From: an uncultured Aquiluna sp.
Lineage (GTDB): Bacteria > Actinomycetota > Actinomycetes > Actinomycetales > Microbacteriaceae
DNA: 32,429 nucleotides
Assembly (NCBI GenBank): GCA_905182225.1
Contig: CAJJAJ010000004.1
Coordinates: 1-32,429, forward strand
Direction: 5' to 3'
Shown here: piece by piece, positions 1-10,894 of the stretch
Numbering within the stretch: position 1 is the first letter of the stretch
Layout of the letters: the number at the start of each line of letters is the position of its first letter
Translations under genes and position numbers: made by a program
The notes under the pieces: model-generated
The model's input: the letters and a program-made list of their open reading frames with translations, nothing else
Told to the model about the DNA's origin: nothing
Database searches by the model: none

Positions 1-471
1 GTTGTAGAGCCCGGAACATCAGGCCTGGCAGAAGTTGTGAAAGCTTTCGGAACTGAAGTGCTGAACAAAGATAAGTCCTTGAACCGCGGCCACCTGGCCA
101 AGATTGTCTTTGGTTCTCCAGAAAATAGAGCGGCACTGCAAGGCATTTTGCATCCACTAATTCAGGCCAAGGCAAAAAAACTGATTTCTGAAACCGAAGG
201 AGTGGTCATCTATACGATCCCTCTGCTCGTGGAGACAAATTCGCCACTGCTTTTTGACCGGATTGTCACCGTTAGTGCGCCGGAAGCCGTTCGCATTGAG
301 CGCCTTGTGAAGGATCGAGGCATGGCAATGGACGACGCTCGGTCAAGGCTTGAAGCTCAGGCTAACGACCAGCAACGCGAGTCTTTGGCAGACACGGTTA
401 TTGACTCAGACTGTACTCTTGCTGATCTTCAATCAAGGGCGAATGCAGTGTTCGCGTCCTTCAAGATTTAG
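1..471 (+). CDS. coaE: Dephospho-CoA kinase, 3' part (5' end outside window)
   Basis: Last step of coenzyme A synthesis: ATP-dependent 3'-phosphorylation of dephospho-CoA in the cytoplasm. The frame is open from base 1 and reads VVEPGTSGLAEVV, a segment typical of actinobacterial CoaE. The true start and the N-terminal P-loop therefore lie upstream, and the GTG at 37 is internal. Other visible family features are the VIYTIPLLVE strand and an Arg-rich lid-like region (RIERLVKDRG) near the middle. The stop is TAG at 469-471, six bases before uvrB and in the same frame. A coaE-uvrB neighbourhood is common in Actinobacteria and supports the call. Roughly the first 35-40 residues appear to be missing; that number is an estimate from family length. 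Confidence 0.9.
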   Translation, partial: VVEPGTSGLAEVVKAFGTEVLNKDKSLNRGHLAKIVFGSPENRAALQGILHPLIQAKAKKLISETEGVVIYTIPLLVETNSPLLFDRIVTVSAPEAVRIERLVKDRGMAMDDARSRLEAQANDQQRESLADTVIDSDCTLADLQSRANAVFASFKI

Positions 472-477
472 GCAGAA

Positions 478-2544
478 ATGCAGGAAATAACCAAGCCATT
501 CCGGGTGATAAGCCCCTATTCGCCCGCCGGAGATCAGCCAACCGCCATTGCCGAGCTTGCAGGCCGCCTAACCGCGGGTGAAAAAGACGTGGTTCTTTTG
601 GGGGCCACTGGAACGGGAAAATCGGCGACCACCGCTTGGCTCATCGAGAAGCTACAGCGACCAACGTTAGTCATAGCCCACAATAAAACGCTCGCCGCCC
701 AACTGGCCAGCGAACTCAAGGAGATGTTCCCTGAGAATGCTGTCGAGTATTTCGTTAGCTATTACGACTACTACCAACCCGAGGCGTATGTCCCACAAAC
801 AGACACTTTCATTGAGAAGGATTCGTCCATAAACGAAGAGGTTGAGCGGCTGCGCTATTCGGCGACTATGTCGTTGCTCTCGAGAAGAGATGTAATCGTG
901 GTAGCAACGGTGTCATGCATCTACGGTTTGGGGGCTCCAAAGGAGTATCTTGCGCAATCTCTACCCCTCCAAGTGGGCCAACGCATTGATAGAGATGAGC
1001 TAATCAGGGGGCTTGTTGCAATTCAGTATCAGCGAAACGACATCGAGTTCACTCGAGGCAATTTCCGGGTCAAGGGAGACACCGTTGAAGTCATCGCGGT
1101 CTATGACGAAGAGGCAACTCGCATTGAGTTTTTCGGCGATGAGATTGAGAAAATCTACCGAATACACCCTCTGACTGGTGAGGTGCTTATGGAACGCGAA
1201 AGCGTTGCGATTTACCCCGCTTCTTACTACGTGGCGCCCGTGGAGCGAATGGGTAAGGCAATTGAGGACATTGAAAACGAACTTGAAGTTCGTTACAAGG
1301 AGCTGGACTCTCAGGGAAAGCTTCTAGAAGCGCAGCGAATCAAGATGCGCACCACTTTTGATTTAGAAATGATTCGTGAGCTCGGATTTTGCTCCGGAAT
1401 CGAAAACTACTCAAGACACATCGATCAGCGAATGCCAGGTGAAGCCCCGTCATGCTTATTGGACTATTTCCCGGAAGATTTTCTGACAGTGATAGACGAA
1501 TCACACGCAACCGTCTCACAGATCGGTGCAATGTACTTGGGGGACTCTTCCAGGAAGCGGACATTGGTTGAGCACGGTTTTCGACTGCCGTCAGCGCTTG
1601 ACAACCGTCCACTTAAATTTGAGGAGTTTCTTGAGCGCACAGGCCAAACCGTTTATCTATCGGCAACTCCTGCAAAATACGAGCTCGCGCTATCTGACGG
1701 TGTGGTTGAGCAGATAATTAGGCCAACCGGCCTCGTAGATCCACAAATCATCGTTAAGCCTGCCAAGGGCCAAATTGACGACCTGCTAGAAGAAATAAGG
1801 ACTAGAACCGAGCGCAACGAGAGAGTTCTTGTCACGACACTCACCAAGAGACTTGCCGAGGAAGTGACAGAGTACTACACGGAAATGGGCGTTCGCGTTC
1901 GCTATCTTCACTCCGATGTTGACACTCTTCGACGAGTCGAATTACTTAGAGAGCTTCGTCAAGGCGTATTTGATGTTCTGGTGGGCATCAACCTGCTTCG
2001 CGAAGGCCTTGACCTGCCCGAGGTTTCAATGGTCGCAATTTTGGACGCTGACAAAGAGGGTTTCCTTCGATCAACAACATCTCTCATCCAGACAATCGGG
2101 CGAGCAGCAAGAAACGTCAATGGAGAAGTTCACATGTATGCAGACGTGATGACGGCTTCAATGACCAGGGCCATCGAAGAGACAAATCGTCGTCGAGAAA
2201 AACAAGTCGCATATAACAAAAAAATGGGCGTCGACCCGCAACCTTTGCGCAAGAAAATCGCGGACATTACGGATTCCCTGCAGCGAGAAGAGGTGGACAC
2301 GGAGCAGCTGATTCAACAGATGAGAGAAGTATCGAACAAGAAGACGGCCCGGCAAAAAACCAAAGGTCGCCCGGCAATTGGGGCCGACGGGCAGAAGCAG
2401 ATTATGGGAACCATCATCGAGCTGGATGCGCAGATGAAATCAGCTGCGAGTGAGCTCAAGTTTGAACTAGCGGCAAGAATTCGCGACGAAATTTCGGAGT
2501 TGAAAAAGGAGCTACGAGCTTTCGAAGCTGCGGGTCACGCCTAA
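478..2544 (+). CDS. uvrB: UvrABC system protein B (excinuclease helicase subunit)
   Basis: Damage-verifying subunit of nucleotide excision repair: loaded by UvrA at lesions, it opens the duplex and recruits UvrC. It has 688 residues, normal for UvrB. Walker A is GATGTGKS at about 42-49. The beta-hairpin that inserts between strands is visible as [10 protein letters not shown] at about 94-103. The helicase C-terminal half contains [13 protein letters not shown] and [11 protein letters not shown]-terminal UVR domain ([14 protein letters not shown]) matches the UvrC-binding element. The ATG is 6 bases after the coaE stop, with only a weak Shine-Dalgarno-like AGGCAG upstream. No LexA-type operator is visible in this short gap, so expression probably depends on a promoter upstream of or inside coaE. 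Identity is secure. Confidence 0.98.
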   Translation: MQEITKPFRVISPYSPAGDQPTAIAELAGRLTAGEKDVVLLGATGTGKSATTAWLIEKLQRPTLVIAHNKTLAAQLASELKEMFPENAVEYFVSYYDYYQPEAYVPQTDTFIEKDSSINEEVERLRYSATMSLLSRRDVIVVATVSCIYGLGAPKEYLAQSLPLQVGQRIDRDELIRGLVAIQYQRNDIEFTRGNFRVKGDTVEVIAVYDEEATRIEFFGDEIEKIYRIHPLTGEVLMERESVAIYPASYYVAPVERMGKAIEDIENELEVRYKELDSQGKLLEAQRIKMRTTFDLEMIRELGFCSGIENYSRHIDQRMPGEAPSCLLDYFPEDFLTVIDESHATVSQIGAMYLGDSSRKRTLVEHGFRLPSALDNRPLKFEEFLERTGQTVYLSATPAKYELALSDGVVEQIIRPTGLVDPQIIVKPAKGQIDDLLEEIRTRTERNERVLVTTLTKRLAEEVTEYYTEMGVRVRYLHSDVDTLRRVELLRELRQGVFDVLVGINLLREGLDLPEVSMVAILDADKEGFLRSTTSLIQTIGRAARNVNGEVHMYADVMTASMTRAIEETNRRREKQVAYNKKMGVDPQPLRKKIADITDSLQREEVDTEQLIQQMREVSNKKTARQKTKGRPAIGADGQKQIMGTIIELDAQMKSAASELKFELAARIRDEISELKKELRAFEAAGHA

Positions 2545-2553
2545 GCTTCTACA

Positions 2554-5400
2554 ATGACGATTCAACATCCCAAGGGCCAAAAGCTCTCAATCAAGGGTGC
2601 AAGAGTGCACAACTTGAAAAACCTTGACCTAGAGCTGCCAAGGGATTCCATGATCGTTTTTACCGGCCTAAGTGGCTCCGGTAAATCATCCCTAGCATTT
2701 GACACGATTTTTGCCGAGGGACAGCGTCGCTATGTTGAGTCACTCAGCGCCTATGCGCGGCAATTCCTAGGGCAGGTTGACAGGCCCGACGTTGATTTCA
2801 TTGAAGGTCTCAGTCCAGCTGTCTCAATTGACCAAAAGTCAACCAACCGAAACCCACGCTCTACGGTTGGAACAATCACGGAGATTCACGACTACCTGAG
2901 ACTGCTTTGGGCCCGGATCGGCGTCCCTCACTGCCCGGTCTGCCAAGAGGTAATTTCAAGGCAAACACCACAGGCGATAGTTGACCAACTTGTAGCTATG
3001 AACGAGGGCACTAGATTTCAGCTGCTGTCACCGATAGTGGTGCAAAAAAAGGGTGAGTTTCAGGACCTATTTGCATCTCTTCAGGCTCAAGGCTACGCCA
3101 GGGCAGTCGTAGACGGGGAGCAGGTAATACTCGCCGAGGCCAAACCACTGAAGAAGAGCTTCAAGCATGACATTTCAGTTGTTGTCGACAGGCTCGTCGT
3201 CAAACCAGACGCCCAGTCGAGAATTACCGACTCGGTTGAAACTGCGCTGAAGCTATCTTCGGGCCGAATAGTCGTCGATTTCATAGACGATAAAACCCAG
3301 CGCGTGTTCTCAGAGCACCTGAGCTGCCCAAACGAGCACGACCTTGTGCTCACAGAGATAGAACCCCGAACCTTTTCCTTCAATGCGCCATTCGGAGCTT
3401 GTCCAGCCTGCAACGGACTCGGCACCAAAATGGCAGTGGATGCCGAATTAGTCATTGGAGACCCAGCCGCAAGCATCAAGGACGGAGTAATTATGCCTTG
3501 GTCCACCCAAGGTAAGGGTCTCTACTCGTACTTCGTTAGGTTACTGCAAGGCCTAGCTGACGAATTGGACTTCGACCTGAAAACGCCTTGGAAGAAACTG
3601 ACCGCGGCGACCCAGCAGGCAATCCTAAACGGCAACGATTTTGAAGTTGAAGTCAAGTGGCGCTCGCGCTACGGACGAGAAATGCGATACACCTCTGGAT
3701 TTGAAGGCGTGCTGCCCTACATTGAGCGTAAATACCTGGAATCAGACAGCGATTGGGCCAGAAGCAAGTGGTCCGACTACCTGCGAGAAGTACCGTGTCC
3801 TAGCTGCGACGGGGCAAGATTGCGCCCTGAAGTTCTGGCCGTTAAGGTCCACGGTAAATCAATTCACGACGTTGCTCTAATTTCGCTAGGAGACTCCCAC
3901 GATTTTTTTGACTCCTTGAAACTAACGGAGCGAGAAGCCATCATCGCGGCTCAAGTGCTCAGGGAGATCAGAGCGAGACTGGATTTTCTCCTGGCAGTCG
4001 GGCTGGATTATTTGTCCTTGGAGCGTGCCGCTGGTTCACTGTCCGGAGGAGAGGCGCAGCGAATAAGGCTGGCGACCCAAATTGGCGCCGGCCTTACCGG
4101 AGTTCTCTATGTTTTGGACGAGCCATCCATTGGCCTTCATCAGCGTGACAACCTGCGCCTGATTGAGACTCTTGAAAAACTTAGAGATCTGGGAAACACA
4201 TTGATCGTCGTCGAGCACGACGAGGACACAATAAGGGCAGCCGACTGGATTGTTGACATCGGTCCAGGTGCCGGAGTAAACGGTGGCGAAGTTGTCCACT
4301 CTGGTAGCTACCAAAATCTGCTGAAAAATGCCAACTCAATTACCGGTGACTACTTATCCGGCAGGAGATCAATAGGCACCCCGACCAAGAGACGGAAGCC
4401 CAAAACTGAGGGCAAGCTTAAAGTAGTTGGCGCGAGGGAAAATAACCTACAGAACGTGACCGTTAAATTTCCACTCGGAGTCATGACTGCGGTCACCGGG
4501 GTCAGCGGTTCGGGGAAGTCCTCCCTGGTAAACGATGTGCTTTACGAGGTTCTTGCCCAGCGACTGAACCGAGCAAAATCAGTGGCCGGAAAGCACACGC
4601 GCATCGAGGGCGTGGATCTTTTGGACAAGGTTGTCCACGTTGACCAAGCCCCGATTGGACGAACCCCAAGATCAAACCCAGCGACCTACACCGGCGTATT
4701 TGACAACATACGAAAGTTATTTGCCGACACCCAAGAGGCCAAGGTAAGGGGTTACCTTCAGGGCCGGTTCTCGTTCAACGTGAAGGGTGGTAGGTGCGAT
4801 AACTGCTCCGGAGACGGCACAATCAAAATTGAGATGAACTTCCTACCCGACGTCTATGTGACCTGTGAGGATTGCAAAGGGGCAAGGTACAACAGAGAGA
4901 CTCTGCAAGTTCTATATAAGGGCAACTCAATTGGGGATGTCCTGAACATGCCAATCAGTGATGCGGCCGAATTCTTCGCGCCAATCAATTCGATAGCCAG
5001 ATACCTAACGACACTCGTTGATGTTGGTTTGGGTTATGTTCGACTCGGACAAAGCGCAACCACACTGTCCGGAGGAGAAGCTCAGCGGGTAAAGCTCGCG
5101 ACTGAACTTCAGAAGCGTTCGACAGGCAGGACAATTTACGTTCTGGATGAGCCCACTACTGGGTTGCACTTTGAAGATGTGAGCAAACTGCTGATGGTTC
5201 TAAATAACTTGGTCGACAAGGGCAACACTGCCATCGTCATCGAGCACAACCTAGACGTAATTAGGTCCGCGGATTGGATCATCGACATGGGACCAGAGGG
5301 TGGTTCCGGTGGTGGCATGGTTGTGGCAGAGGGCACCCCAGAACAGGTCGCGAAAAATCCCGCCAGCCACACCGGCAAGTTTTTAGCCGAAATCTTGTAA
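2554..5400 (+). CDS. uvrA: UvrABC system protein A (damage-sensing ATPase)
   Basis: Dimeric ABC-type ATPase that finds bulky DNA lesions and delivers UvrB. It has 948 residues, a usual length. Two nucleotide-binding modules are visible: Walker [10 protein letters not shown] at 38-46 with signature [11 protein letters not shown], and Walker A GVSGSGKS at 649-656 with signature [11 protein letters not shown]. The C-terminal zinc module has C748, C751, C771 and C774. The first zinc module has C258, H262, C283 and C286, a Cys-Xaa3-His variant of the four-Cys module of E. coli UvrA; from memory this form is common in actinobacteria. The ATG lies 9 bases after the uvrB stop with no evident Shine-Dalgarno sequence. 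The gene is in line with uvrB and uvrC, an unusually compact arrangement. Confidence 0.98.
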   Translation: MTIQHPKGQKLSIKGARVHNLKNLDLELPRDSMIVFTGLSGSGKSSLAFDTIFAEGQRRYVESLSAYARQFLGQVDRPDVDFIEGLSPAVSIDQKSTNRNPRSTVGTITEIHDYLRLLWARIGVPHCPVCQEVISRQTPQAIVDQLVAMNEGTRFQLLSPIVVQKKGEFQDLFASLQAQGYARAVVDGEQVILAEAKPLKKSFKHDISVVVDRLVVKPDAQSRITDSVETALKLSSGRIVVDFIDDKTQRVFSEHLSCPNEHDLVLTEIEPRTFSFNAPFGACPACNGLGTKMAVDAELVIGDPAASIKDGVIMPWSTQGKGLYSYFVRLLQGLADELDFDLKTPWKKLTAATQQAILNGNDFEVEVKWRSRYGREMRYTSGFEGVLPYIERKYLESDSDWARSKWSDYLREVPCPSCDGARLRPEVLAVKVHGKSIHDVALISLGDSHDFFDSLKLTEREAIIAAQVLREIRARLDFLLAVGLDYLSLERAAGSLSGGEAQRIRLATQIGAGLTGVLYVLDEPSIGLHQRDNLRLIETLEKLRDLGNTLIVVEHDEDTIRAADWIVDIGPGAGVNGGEVVHSGSYQNLLKNANSITGDYLSGRRSIGTPTKRRKPKTEGKLKVVGARENNLQNVTVKFPLGVMTAVTGVSGSGKSSLVNDVLYEVLAQRLNRAKSVAGKHTRIEGVDLLDKVVHVDQAPIGRTPRSNPATYTGVFDNIRKLFADTQEAKVRGYLQGRFSFNVKGGRCDNCSGDGTIKIEMNFLPDVYVTCEDCKGARYNRETLQVLYKGNSIGDVLNMPISDAAEFFAPINSIARYLTTLVDVGLGYVRLGQSATTLSGGEAQRVKLATELQKRSTGRTIYVLDEPTTGLHFEDVSKLLMVLNNLVDKGNTAIVIEHNLDVIRSADWIIDMGPEGGSGGGMVVAEGTPEQVAKNPASHTGKFLAEIL

Positions 5401-5402
5401 AC

Positions 5403-7247
5403 ATGGCGAACGAGTTGAGCTTCCGGCCCAAAACATCAGAAATCCCGAAAATGCCCGGGGTTTACAGGTTCTTGGATGCTGATGAACGGGTTCTATACGT
5501 AGGCAAGGCCAAAAATCTAAGGTCTAGGCTCTCGAATTACTTCGGTCCTCTGGACAGCCTGCACGAGAGAACCAGAAGGATGCTGCTGAGCGCGAGCGAC
5601 GTCAAATGGACAATAGTCGCAACCGAATATGAGGCCCTGCAACTCGAATTTACTTGGATCAAAGAATTTCAACCCCCGTTCAACGTTCGCTTTCGAGACG
5701 ACAAGTCTTACCCATACCTCGCGATTTCCATGGCGGAAGCAGTCCCTAGGGCATTCATAACACGAAATAGGAACCTCAAGGGCGTCAAGTACTTCGGGCC
5801 CTATACACAAAGCTGGGCAATCAGGGACACTCTGGATTCACTGCTAAAGGTCTATCCGGTCCGCAGCTGCTCCGCGGGGATATTTAGTAAAGCCAAGCGT
5901 TCAGGCCGGCCATGTCTTTTGGCAGAACTTGGGAAATGCTCGGCGCCATGCGTTGATCGAATAACGCAGCCAGACCACAAGGCTTTAGCCAAAAACCTGG
6001 GTGACTTCATAGGTTCGGGAAACGATTCTCATGTGTCCAACCTGACCCTCAAAATGCAGAACGCTAGCCAGCTAGAAAATTACGAACTGGCTGCTCGATA
6101 TAGAGATGACATCGGTGCGCTCGAAAGAGTCTTAGAGAAGTCGACGGTGGTACTTGATGATCAGGTTGATGCCGACTTAATTGGCCTAAGCCGCGATGAG
6201 CTGTCGGCCGCTGTTTCAATATTTATGGTGCGAGGAGGGCGCATCCGAGGAAATCGATCACTGGTTGTCGACCTAGAGTTGGATCGGACCAACGCGGAGT
6301 TGTTGGAGTATTTGCTGCAGGAGCTTTATGCCGCCGGTAGCAAATCTGAGCCACCAGAGGTGCCCAGACAAATTATGGTGACTGAGCTTCCAACCGACAA
6401 AGATGCCCTTGAGCTCTGGCTCTCCGAAATGCGCGGCAAAGGCTGTTCAATCTCCGCACCCAAGCGAGGAGACAAATCGGCTCTGCTTGCAACCGCCAGC
6501 CAAAATGCAGCTCACGCCCTACAGAACTACAAGCTGAAGCGTGTTTCAGATTTTAGTGCCAGGGCCGAGGCATTGGCCGGTTTGCAGAAAGCTCTTGCGA
6601 TGGAGAATGCCCCGCTAAGGATTGAGTGCTACGACATTTCCCACTTGTCCGGAACAAACACGGTTGGATCGATGGTGGTCTTTGAAGACGGCCTTTCCCG
6701 TAAAGATCAATATCGAAAATTCAATTTAGAGACAGCCGACGATACCGAGTCGGTGTATCAAGTTCTAATGCGACGTCTCAAATACCTGAAAACCGAGGAA
6801 CCTAACGAACGCTTCAGCTACAGGCCTGGGCTTCTAATTATTGACGGAGGCTTACCTCAGCTACACGCCGCCGAACGAGCTCTGAAGGATTCTGGAATCC
6901 AAGGACTGACGGTGGCATCGCTGGCAAAGCGGCTTGAGGAAGTATTCGTGTCTGGGCTTGATTACCCCCTCATCCTCCCAAGGACATCGGAGGAGTTATT
7001 TTTGCTGCAGCGAATTCGAGACGAGGCGCACCGCTTCGCCATAACAGCGCAGCGCGCTGCAAGAAGTAAATCCATATCATCGGTGCTGGTCGAGATCCCG
7101 GGCCTCGGGGAGCAGAAGGCAAGACTGCTCCTTAGAAAGTTTGGATCCGTAAAGAGACTTAAGCTAGCGAGCGAGGCTGAAATCGCCCAACTTCCCGGAT
7201 TTGGCCAAAGATTGGCGCAAATAGTTCTAGAACACCTGGCAGATTAA
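5403..7247 (+). CDS. uvrC: UvrABC system protein C (dual-incision nuclease)
   Basis: Nuclease that cuts on both sides of the lesion after UvrB loading. It has 614 residues from the ATG at 5403, two bases after the uvrA stop. The open frame extends back to 5274 inside uvrA, but that extension encodes low-complexity sequence unlike UvrC and is rejected. Domains in order: GIY-YIG nuclease (GVY at 19-21, YVG at 32-34); a Cys cluster C156, C171, C179, C183, equivalent to the cysteines reported to hold a 4Fe-4S cluster in E. coli UvrC; a UVR motif (LENYELAARYRDDI); an RNase H-like endonuclease domain (IECYDISHLSGTNTVGSMVVF); and C-terminal helix-hairpin-helix repeats (IPGLGEQKARLLL, LPGFGQRLAQI). 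There is no clear Shine-Dalgarno sequence. Confidence 0.97.
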   Translation: MANELSFRPKTSEIPKMPGVYRFLDADERVLYVGKAKNLRSRLSNYFGPLDSLHERTRRMLLSASDVKWTIVATEYEALQLEFTWIKEFQPPFNVRFRDDKSYPYLAISMAEAVPRAFITRNRNLKGVKYFGPYTQSWAIRDTLDSLLKVYPVRSCSAGIFSKAKRSGRPCLLAELGKCSAPCVDRITQPDHKALAKNLGDFIGSGNDSHVSNLTLKMQNASQLENYELAARYRDDIGALERVLEKSTVVLDDQVDADLIGLSRDELSAAVSIFMVRGGRIRGNRSLVVDLELDRTNAELLEYLLQELYAAGSKSEPPEVPRQIMVTELPTDKDALELWLSEMRGKGCSISAPKRGDKSALLATASQNAAHALQNYKLKRVSDFSARAEALAGLQKALAMENAPLRIECYDISHLSGTNTVGSMVVFEDGLSRKDQYRKFNLETADDTESVYQVLMRRLKYLKTEEPNERFSYRPGLLIIDGGLPQLHAAERALKDSGIQGLTVASLAKRLEEVFVSGLDYPLILPRTSEELFLLQRIRDEAHRFAITAQRAARSKSISSVLVEIPGLGEQKARLLLRKFGSVKRLKLASEAEIAQLPGFGQRLAQIVLEHLAD

Positions 7248-7275
7248 GGAAAACCCCCTATTCGCGACACGCCGA

Positions 7276-7311
7276 AGCGGTAATCTTGTGTCCAAGCGGA
7301 TGGAGGGGTGA
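7276..7311 (+). promoter_or_regulatory. Ribosome binding site and possible promoter of rapZ-whiA
   Basis: A strong Shine-Dalgarno-like run, GGAGGGG, ends four bases before the rapZ ATG at 7312. Upstream, TAATCT at 7281-7286 fits the actinobacterial TANNNT -10 pattern, but no convincing -35 is seen. The 64-base gap after uvrC is the first in the window large enough for a separate promoter, so a new transcript may begin here. The ribosome site is clear; the promoter is weakly supported. Confidence 0.35.
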
Positions 7312-8184
7312 ATGGACGCTTCAAACAAGCCAGAGCTGCTAATCGTGACCGGCATGTCAGGAGCTGGACGTTCAACGACCGGCAATGCTCTAGAGGATCA
7401 AGGCTGGCATGTCATAGACAACCTACCTCCGCAGTTGCTATTTCCCATCAGCGATTTATTCTCCACGAGCACTGAAGCCCTCACCAAAGTTGCGGTCGTA
7501 ACGGACGTGCGGGGTGGTCAGTTCTTTGCAGATTTGGAAAAGAACATTCAGAAGCTAAAGTCTCACGACATCAGCGTGAGAGTTTTGTTTCTAGAGGCGA
7601 ATGATGCGGCACTCGTAAAAAGGTTTGAGTCAGTTAGAAGACCACACCCCCTCCAAGGCGAGGGAACAGTTCTGGATGGAATCGCGGCTGAGAGGGCTCA
7701 GCTTTTGACACTGCGCGAGACAGCGGACATTGTTTTTGACACCTCAGAGTCGAATGTTCACGAGCTTTCAAATCGCGTCGCCGAAGCGTTTGCCGGTCAG
7801 TCGAAGGGTTTCAAGGTGAACCTCATGAGCTTTGGTTACAAATATGGCATCCCCGCGGATGCCGACATGGTCGCAGATGCCAGGTTCATCGCAAACCCGC
7901 ACTGGCAAGAGTCGCTCAGGGCAAAAACAGGGAATGACATCGAAGTGTCCGACTATGTTCTTAGTCAACCTGGCGTCAAAGACTTCGAAGAAAGCTACCT
8001 TGAAACCTTGAAGATTGTGCTAGCTGGCTACCAAAGAGAAAATAAGAGATTTGCAACCATTGCAATCGGCTGCACGGGCGGTAAGCATCGGTCGGTTGCT
8101 CTAACTAACGAGATAGCAGCGCGCCTAGCGGAGGACGCAGACATAAGAGTCGCCATTTCTCACCGCGACTTGGGCAGGGAGTGA
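7312..8184 (+). CDS. rapZ: RapZ-family nucleotide-binding protein
   Basis: P-loop protein of the RapZ/YvcJ family. In E. coli RapZ is an RNase adaptor that senses glucosamine-6-phosphate; in Actinobacteria the role is not settled. It has 290 residues, normal length. Walker A is GMSGAGRS at 14-21, with Arg replacing the usual Lys, a variant common in actinobacterial members. The conserved [10 protein letters not shown] follows at 31-40. The C-terminal domain carries CTGGKHRSV from C254, the signature of the family's C-terminal half. The stop TGA (8182-8184) overlaps the whiA start. In many Actinobacteria the order is uvrC-rapZ-yvcK-whiA; here yvcK is absent between rapZ and whiA. Confidence 0.95.
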   Translation: MDASNKPELLIVTGMSGAGRSTTGNALEDQGWHVIDNLPPQLLFPISDLFSTSTEALTKVAVVTDVRGGQFFADLEKNIQKLKSHDISVRVLFLEANDAALVKRFESVRRPHPLQGEGTVLDGIAAERAQLLTLRETADIVFDTSESNVHELSNRVAEAFAGQSKGFKVNLMSFGYKYGIPADADMVADARFIANPHWQESLRAKTGNDIEVSDYVLSQPGVKDFEESYLETLKIVLAGYQRENKRFATIAIGCTGGKHRSVALTNEIAARLAEDADIRVAISHRDLGRE

Positions 8185-9158
8185 TGATGGCACTAACGCA
8201 ACACATTAAAGAAGAGTTAGCAAGAGTTCCAGTTAGAACAGGCTTGGAGCGCGCCGCAGAGCTAGCCACAGTTCTTCGTTTTTGCGGAGGATTGCAATTG
8301 ATCTCCGGAAGAATCGCAATTGAAGTAGAGCTCGATTCGGCCGCCTTGGCTCGCAGGCTTGCCCGAGCAATAGCAGAGCTTTATGGCATTCAATCGGAAC
8401 TAACCGTCGTCCAAGCCGGAGGGCTTAGAAAGACAAGTGGCTACCAAATTAGAGTGCTGAAAGATGGGGAGCTTCTGGCTAGGCAGACCGGACTGATTGA
8501 CAATCGCGGCCGCCCAGTTCGTGGGCTTCCAGCTACTCTAATCAGCTCGACATTGGATGAGGCCAAGGCGGTTTGGCGGGGGGCCTTCATGGCTCACGGG
8601 ATATTGACCGACCCGGGACGATCAACATCTCTTGAAGTAACTGCTCCTGGCAACGAGTCTGCAATGGCCCTGGTCGGCGTCGCCAGAAGATTAGGCGTGA
8701 GTGCAAAAGCGAGAGAAGTCAGGAATGTTTATCGGGTCGTTGTCAGGGACGGAGAAGGAATTTCCGAACTGCTGAGACAAATGGGTTGCATCGAGCAAGT
8801 TGAAAAATGGGATGAGCTTAGAAGTAGACGCGAAATCAGGGGAGTTGCTAACAGACTGGCAAACTTTGACGATGCCAACCTTAGAAGAAGCGCTCAGGCG
8901 GCGATAGCAGCCGGGGCAAGGGTTCAGCGTGCTCTAGAGATACTTGGCGATCAGGCTCCTGCTCACCTTCAATACGCAGGAGAACTTCGATTGCAGCACA
9001 AGGATGCATCCCTAGATGAGTTGGGGCATCTTGCGGTTCCTCCCATGACTAAAGATGCAGTCGCAGGGCGAATTCGCAGATTACTGGCAACCGCAGACAA
9101 GCGTGCACAAGAGCTGGGAATTCCCGATACTGAATCGGTCATTGCAGATCTGATTTAG
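8184..9158 (+). CDS. whiA: WhiA-type DNA-binding regulator
   Basis: Transcription factor of the WhiA family, known in Streptomyces as a sporulation-division regulator with WhiB and present in most Gram-positives. N-terminal homing-endonuclease-like domain (LAGLIDADG fold without the catalytic role), then a C-terminal helix-turn-helix ([23 protein letters not shown] lies in this region, about 275-300). About 324 residues, normal length. Possible starts are GTG 8181, ATG 8184 and ATG 8187; I chose 8184 because it overlaps the rapZ TGA by one base, the coupling seen elsewhere in this window, but 8187 is equally possible. In a small, presumably non-sporulating organism the likely role is growth or division control (inference). 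Confidence 0.93.
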   Translation: MMALTQHIKEELARVPVRTGLERAAELATVLRFCGGLQLISGRIAIEVELDSAALARRLARAIAELYGIQSELTVVQAGGLRKTSGYQIRVLKDGELLARQTGLIDNRGRPVRGLPATLISSTLDEAKAVWRGAFMAHGILTDPGRSTSLEVTAPGNESAMALVGVARRLGVSAKAREVRNVYRVVVRDGEGISELLRQMGCIEQVEKWDELRSRREIRGVANRLANFDDANLRRSAQAAIAAGARVQRALEILGDQAPAHLQYAGELRLQHKDASLDELGHLAVPPMTKDAVAGRIRRLLATADKRAQELGIPDTESVIADLI

Positions 9159-9209
9159 GAATGAAGCTACGATAAATTCAATCACGTCAACAACAGAAAG
9201 TAAGAAATC
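9159..9209 (+). promoter_or_regulatory. whiA-sod gap with possible promoter
   Basis: A 51-base gap ahead of superoxide dismutase. TACGAT at 9168-9173 fits a TANNNT -10 element. The nearest -35-like hexamer, TTGCAG at 9142-9147, is 20 bases away, longer than ideal. The ribosome site is weak (GAAAGTAAG). Tentative only. Confidence 0.25.
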
Positions 9210-9827
9210 ATGACCTACACACTTCCGGATCTTTCCTATGACTATTCGGCCCTTGAGCCGCACATCTCCGCAAGAATTATGGAATTGCACCACTCCAAGC
9301 ATCACCAGGCCTACGTCACCGGTGCAAACGCAGCGCTGGATGCAATGGCAGAAGCCCGTGCAAACGACAACTTTGCAACCCTTCCAAAACTGCAGAAGGA
9401 TCTTGCTTTCAACTTAGGTGGTCACGTAAACCACAGCATCTTCTGGAAGAACCTATCGGCCGAAGGTGGGGAAGCCTCCGGCGAGCTACTGGCAGCCATA
9501 TCCGAATACTTCGGTTCGTACGAGGCGTTCACAAGGCACTTCACCGCAGCCGCCATGGGCATCCAGGGATCGGGTTGGGCATACCTAGCTTGGGACATAA
9601 TGAGCAACCGACTTATTATTGGCCAGCTTTATGACCAGCAGGGCAACCTTCCGATGGGCAGCATCCCGCTACTAATGCTTGACATGTGGGAACACGCGTT
9701 CTACCTGGACTATGTCAACGTGAAGGCAGATTACATAAAGGCGTTCTGGAACATCGTCAACTGGACCGACGTGGCGACTCGCTTCTCCTCCGTTAAAGCG
9801 AACACTTCCTCGCTGCTGCTAGGCTGA
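9210..9827 (+). CDS. sodA: Superoxide dismutase, Mn/Fe family
   Basis: Converts superoxide to oxygen and hydrogen peroxide; cytoplasmic, since no signal peptide is present. It has 205 residues, typical. Metal ligands by family alignment are H27 (LHHSKHH region), H75 (GGHVNHSIFW), D158 and H162 (LDMWEH). Gly at position 71 in the GGHVNH motif and the GSGWAYLAWD motif fit the manganese or cambialistic type better than strict iron enzymes, but metal use cannot be settled from sequence alone. The gene sits between whiA and gap, a place where I know of no functional link; it may have its own promoter. Gene symbol assigned by family rather than by orthology test. Confidence 0.95.
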   Translation: MTYTLPDLSYDYSALEPHISARIMELHHSKHHQAYVTGANAALDAMAEARANDNFATLPKLQKDLAFNLGGHVNHSIFWKNLSAEGGEASGELLAAISEYFGSYEAFTRHFTAAAMGIQGSGWAYLAWDIMSNRLIIGQLYDQQGNLPMGSIPLLMLDMWEHAFYLDYVNVKADYIKAFWNIVNWTDVATRFSSVKANTSSLLLG

Positions 9828-9856
9828 CAAAGTCCGCCCAAAGGTGCTCGGGCTAA

Positions 9857-10893
<1,037 letters not shown>

Positions 10894-10894
<1 letters not shown>

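Noticed and set aside
3093-3506. 137-codon minus-strand frame within uvrA
   Set aside because: Shadow of the secure uvrA coding sequence; Ser/Thr-rich without motifs.
5274-5402. In-frame 43-codon extension upstream of uvrC
   Set aside because: It lies inside uvrA, encodes Gly/His/Arg-rich sequence unlike UvrC, and the ATG at 5403 gives the normal UvrC N-terminus.
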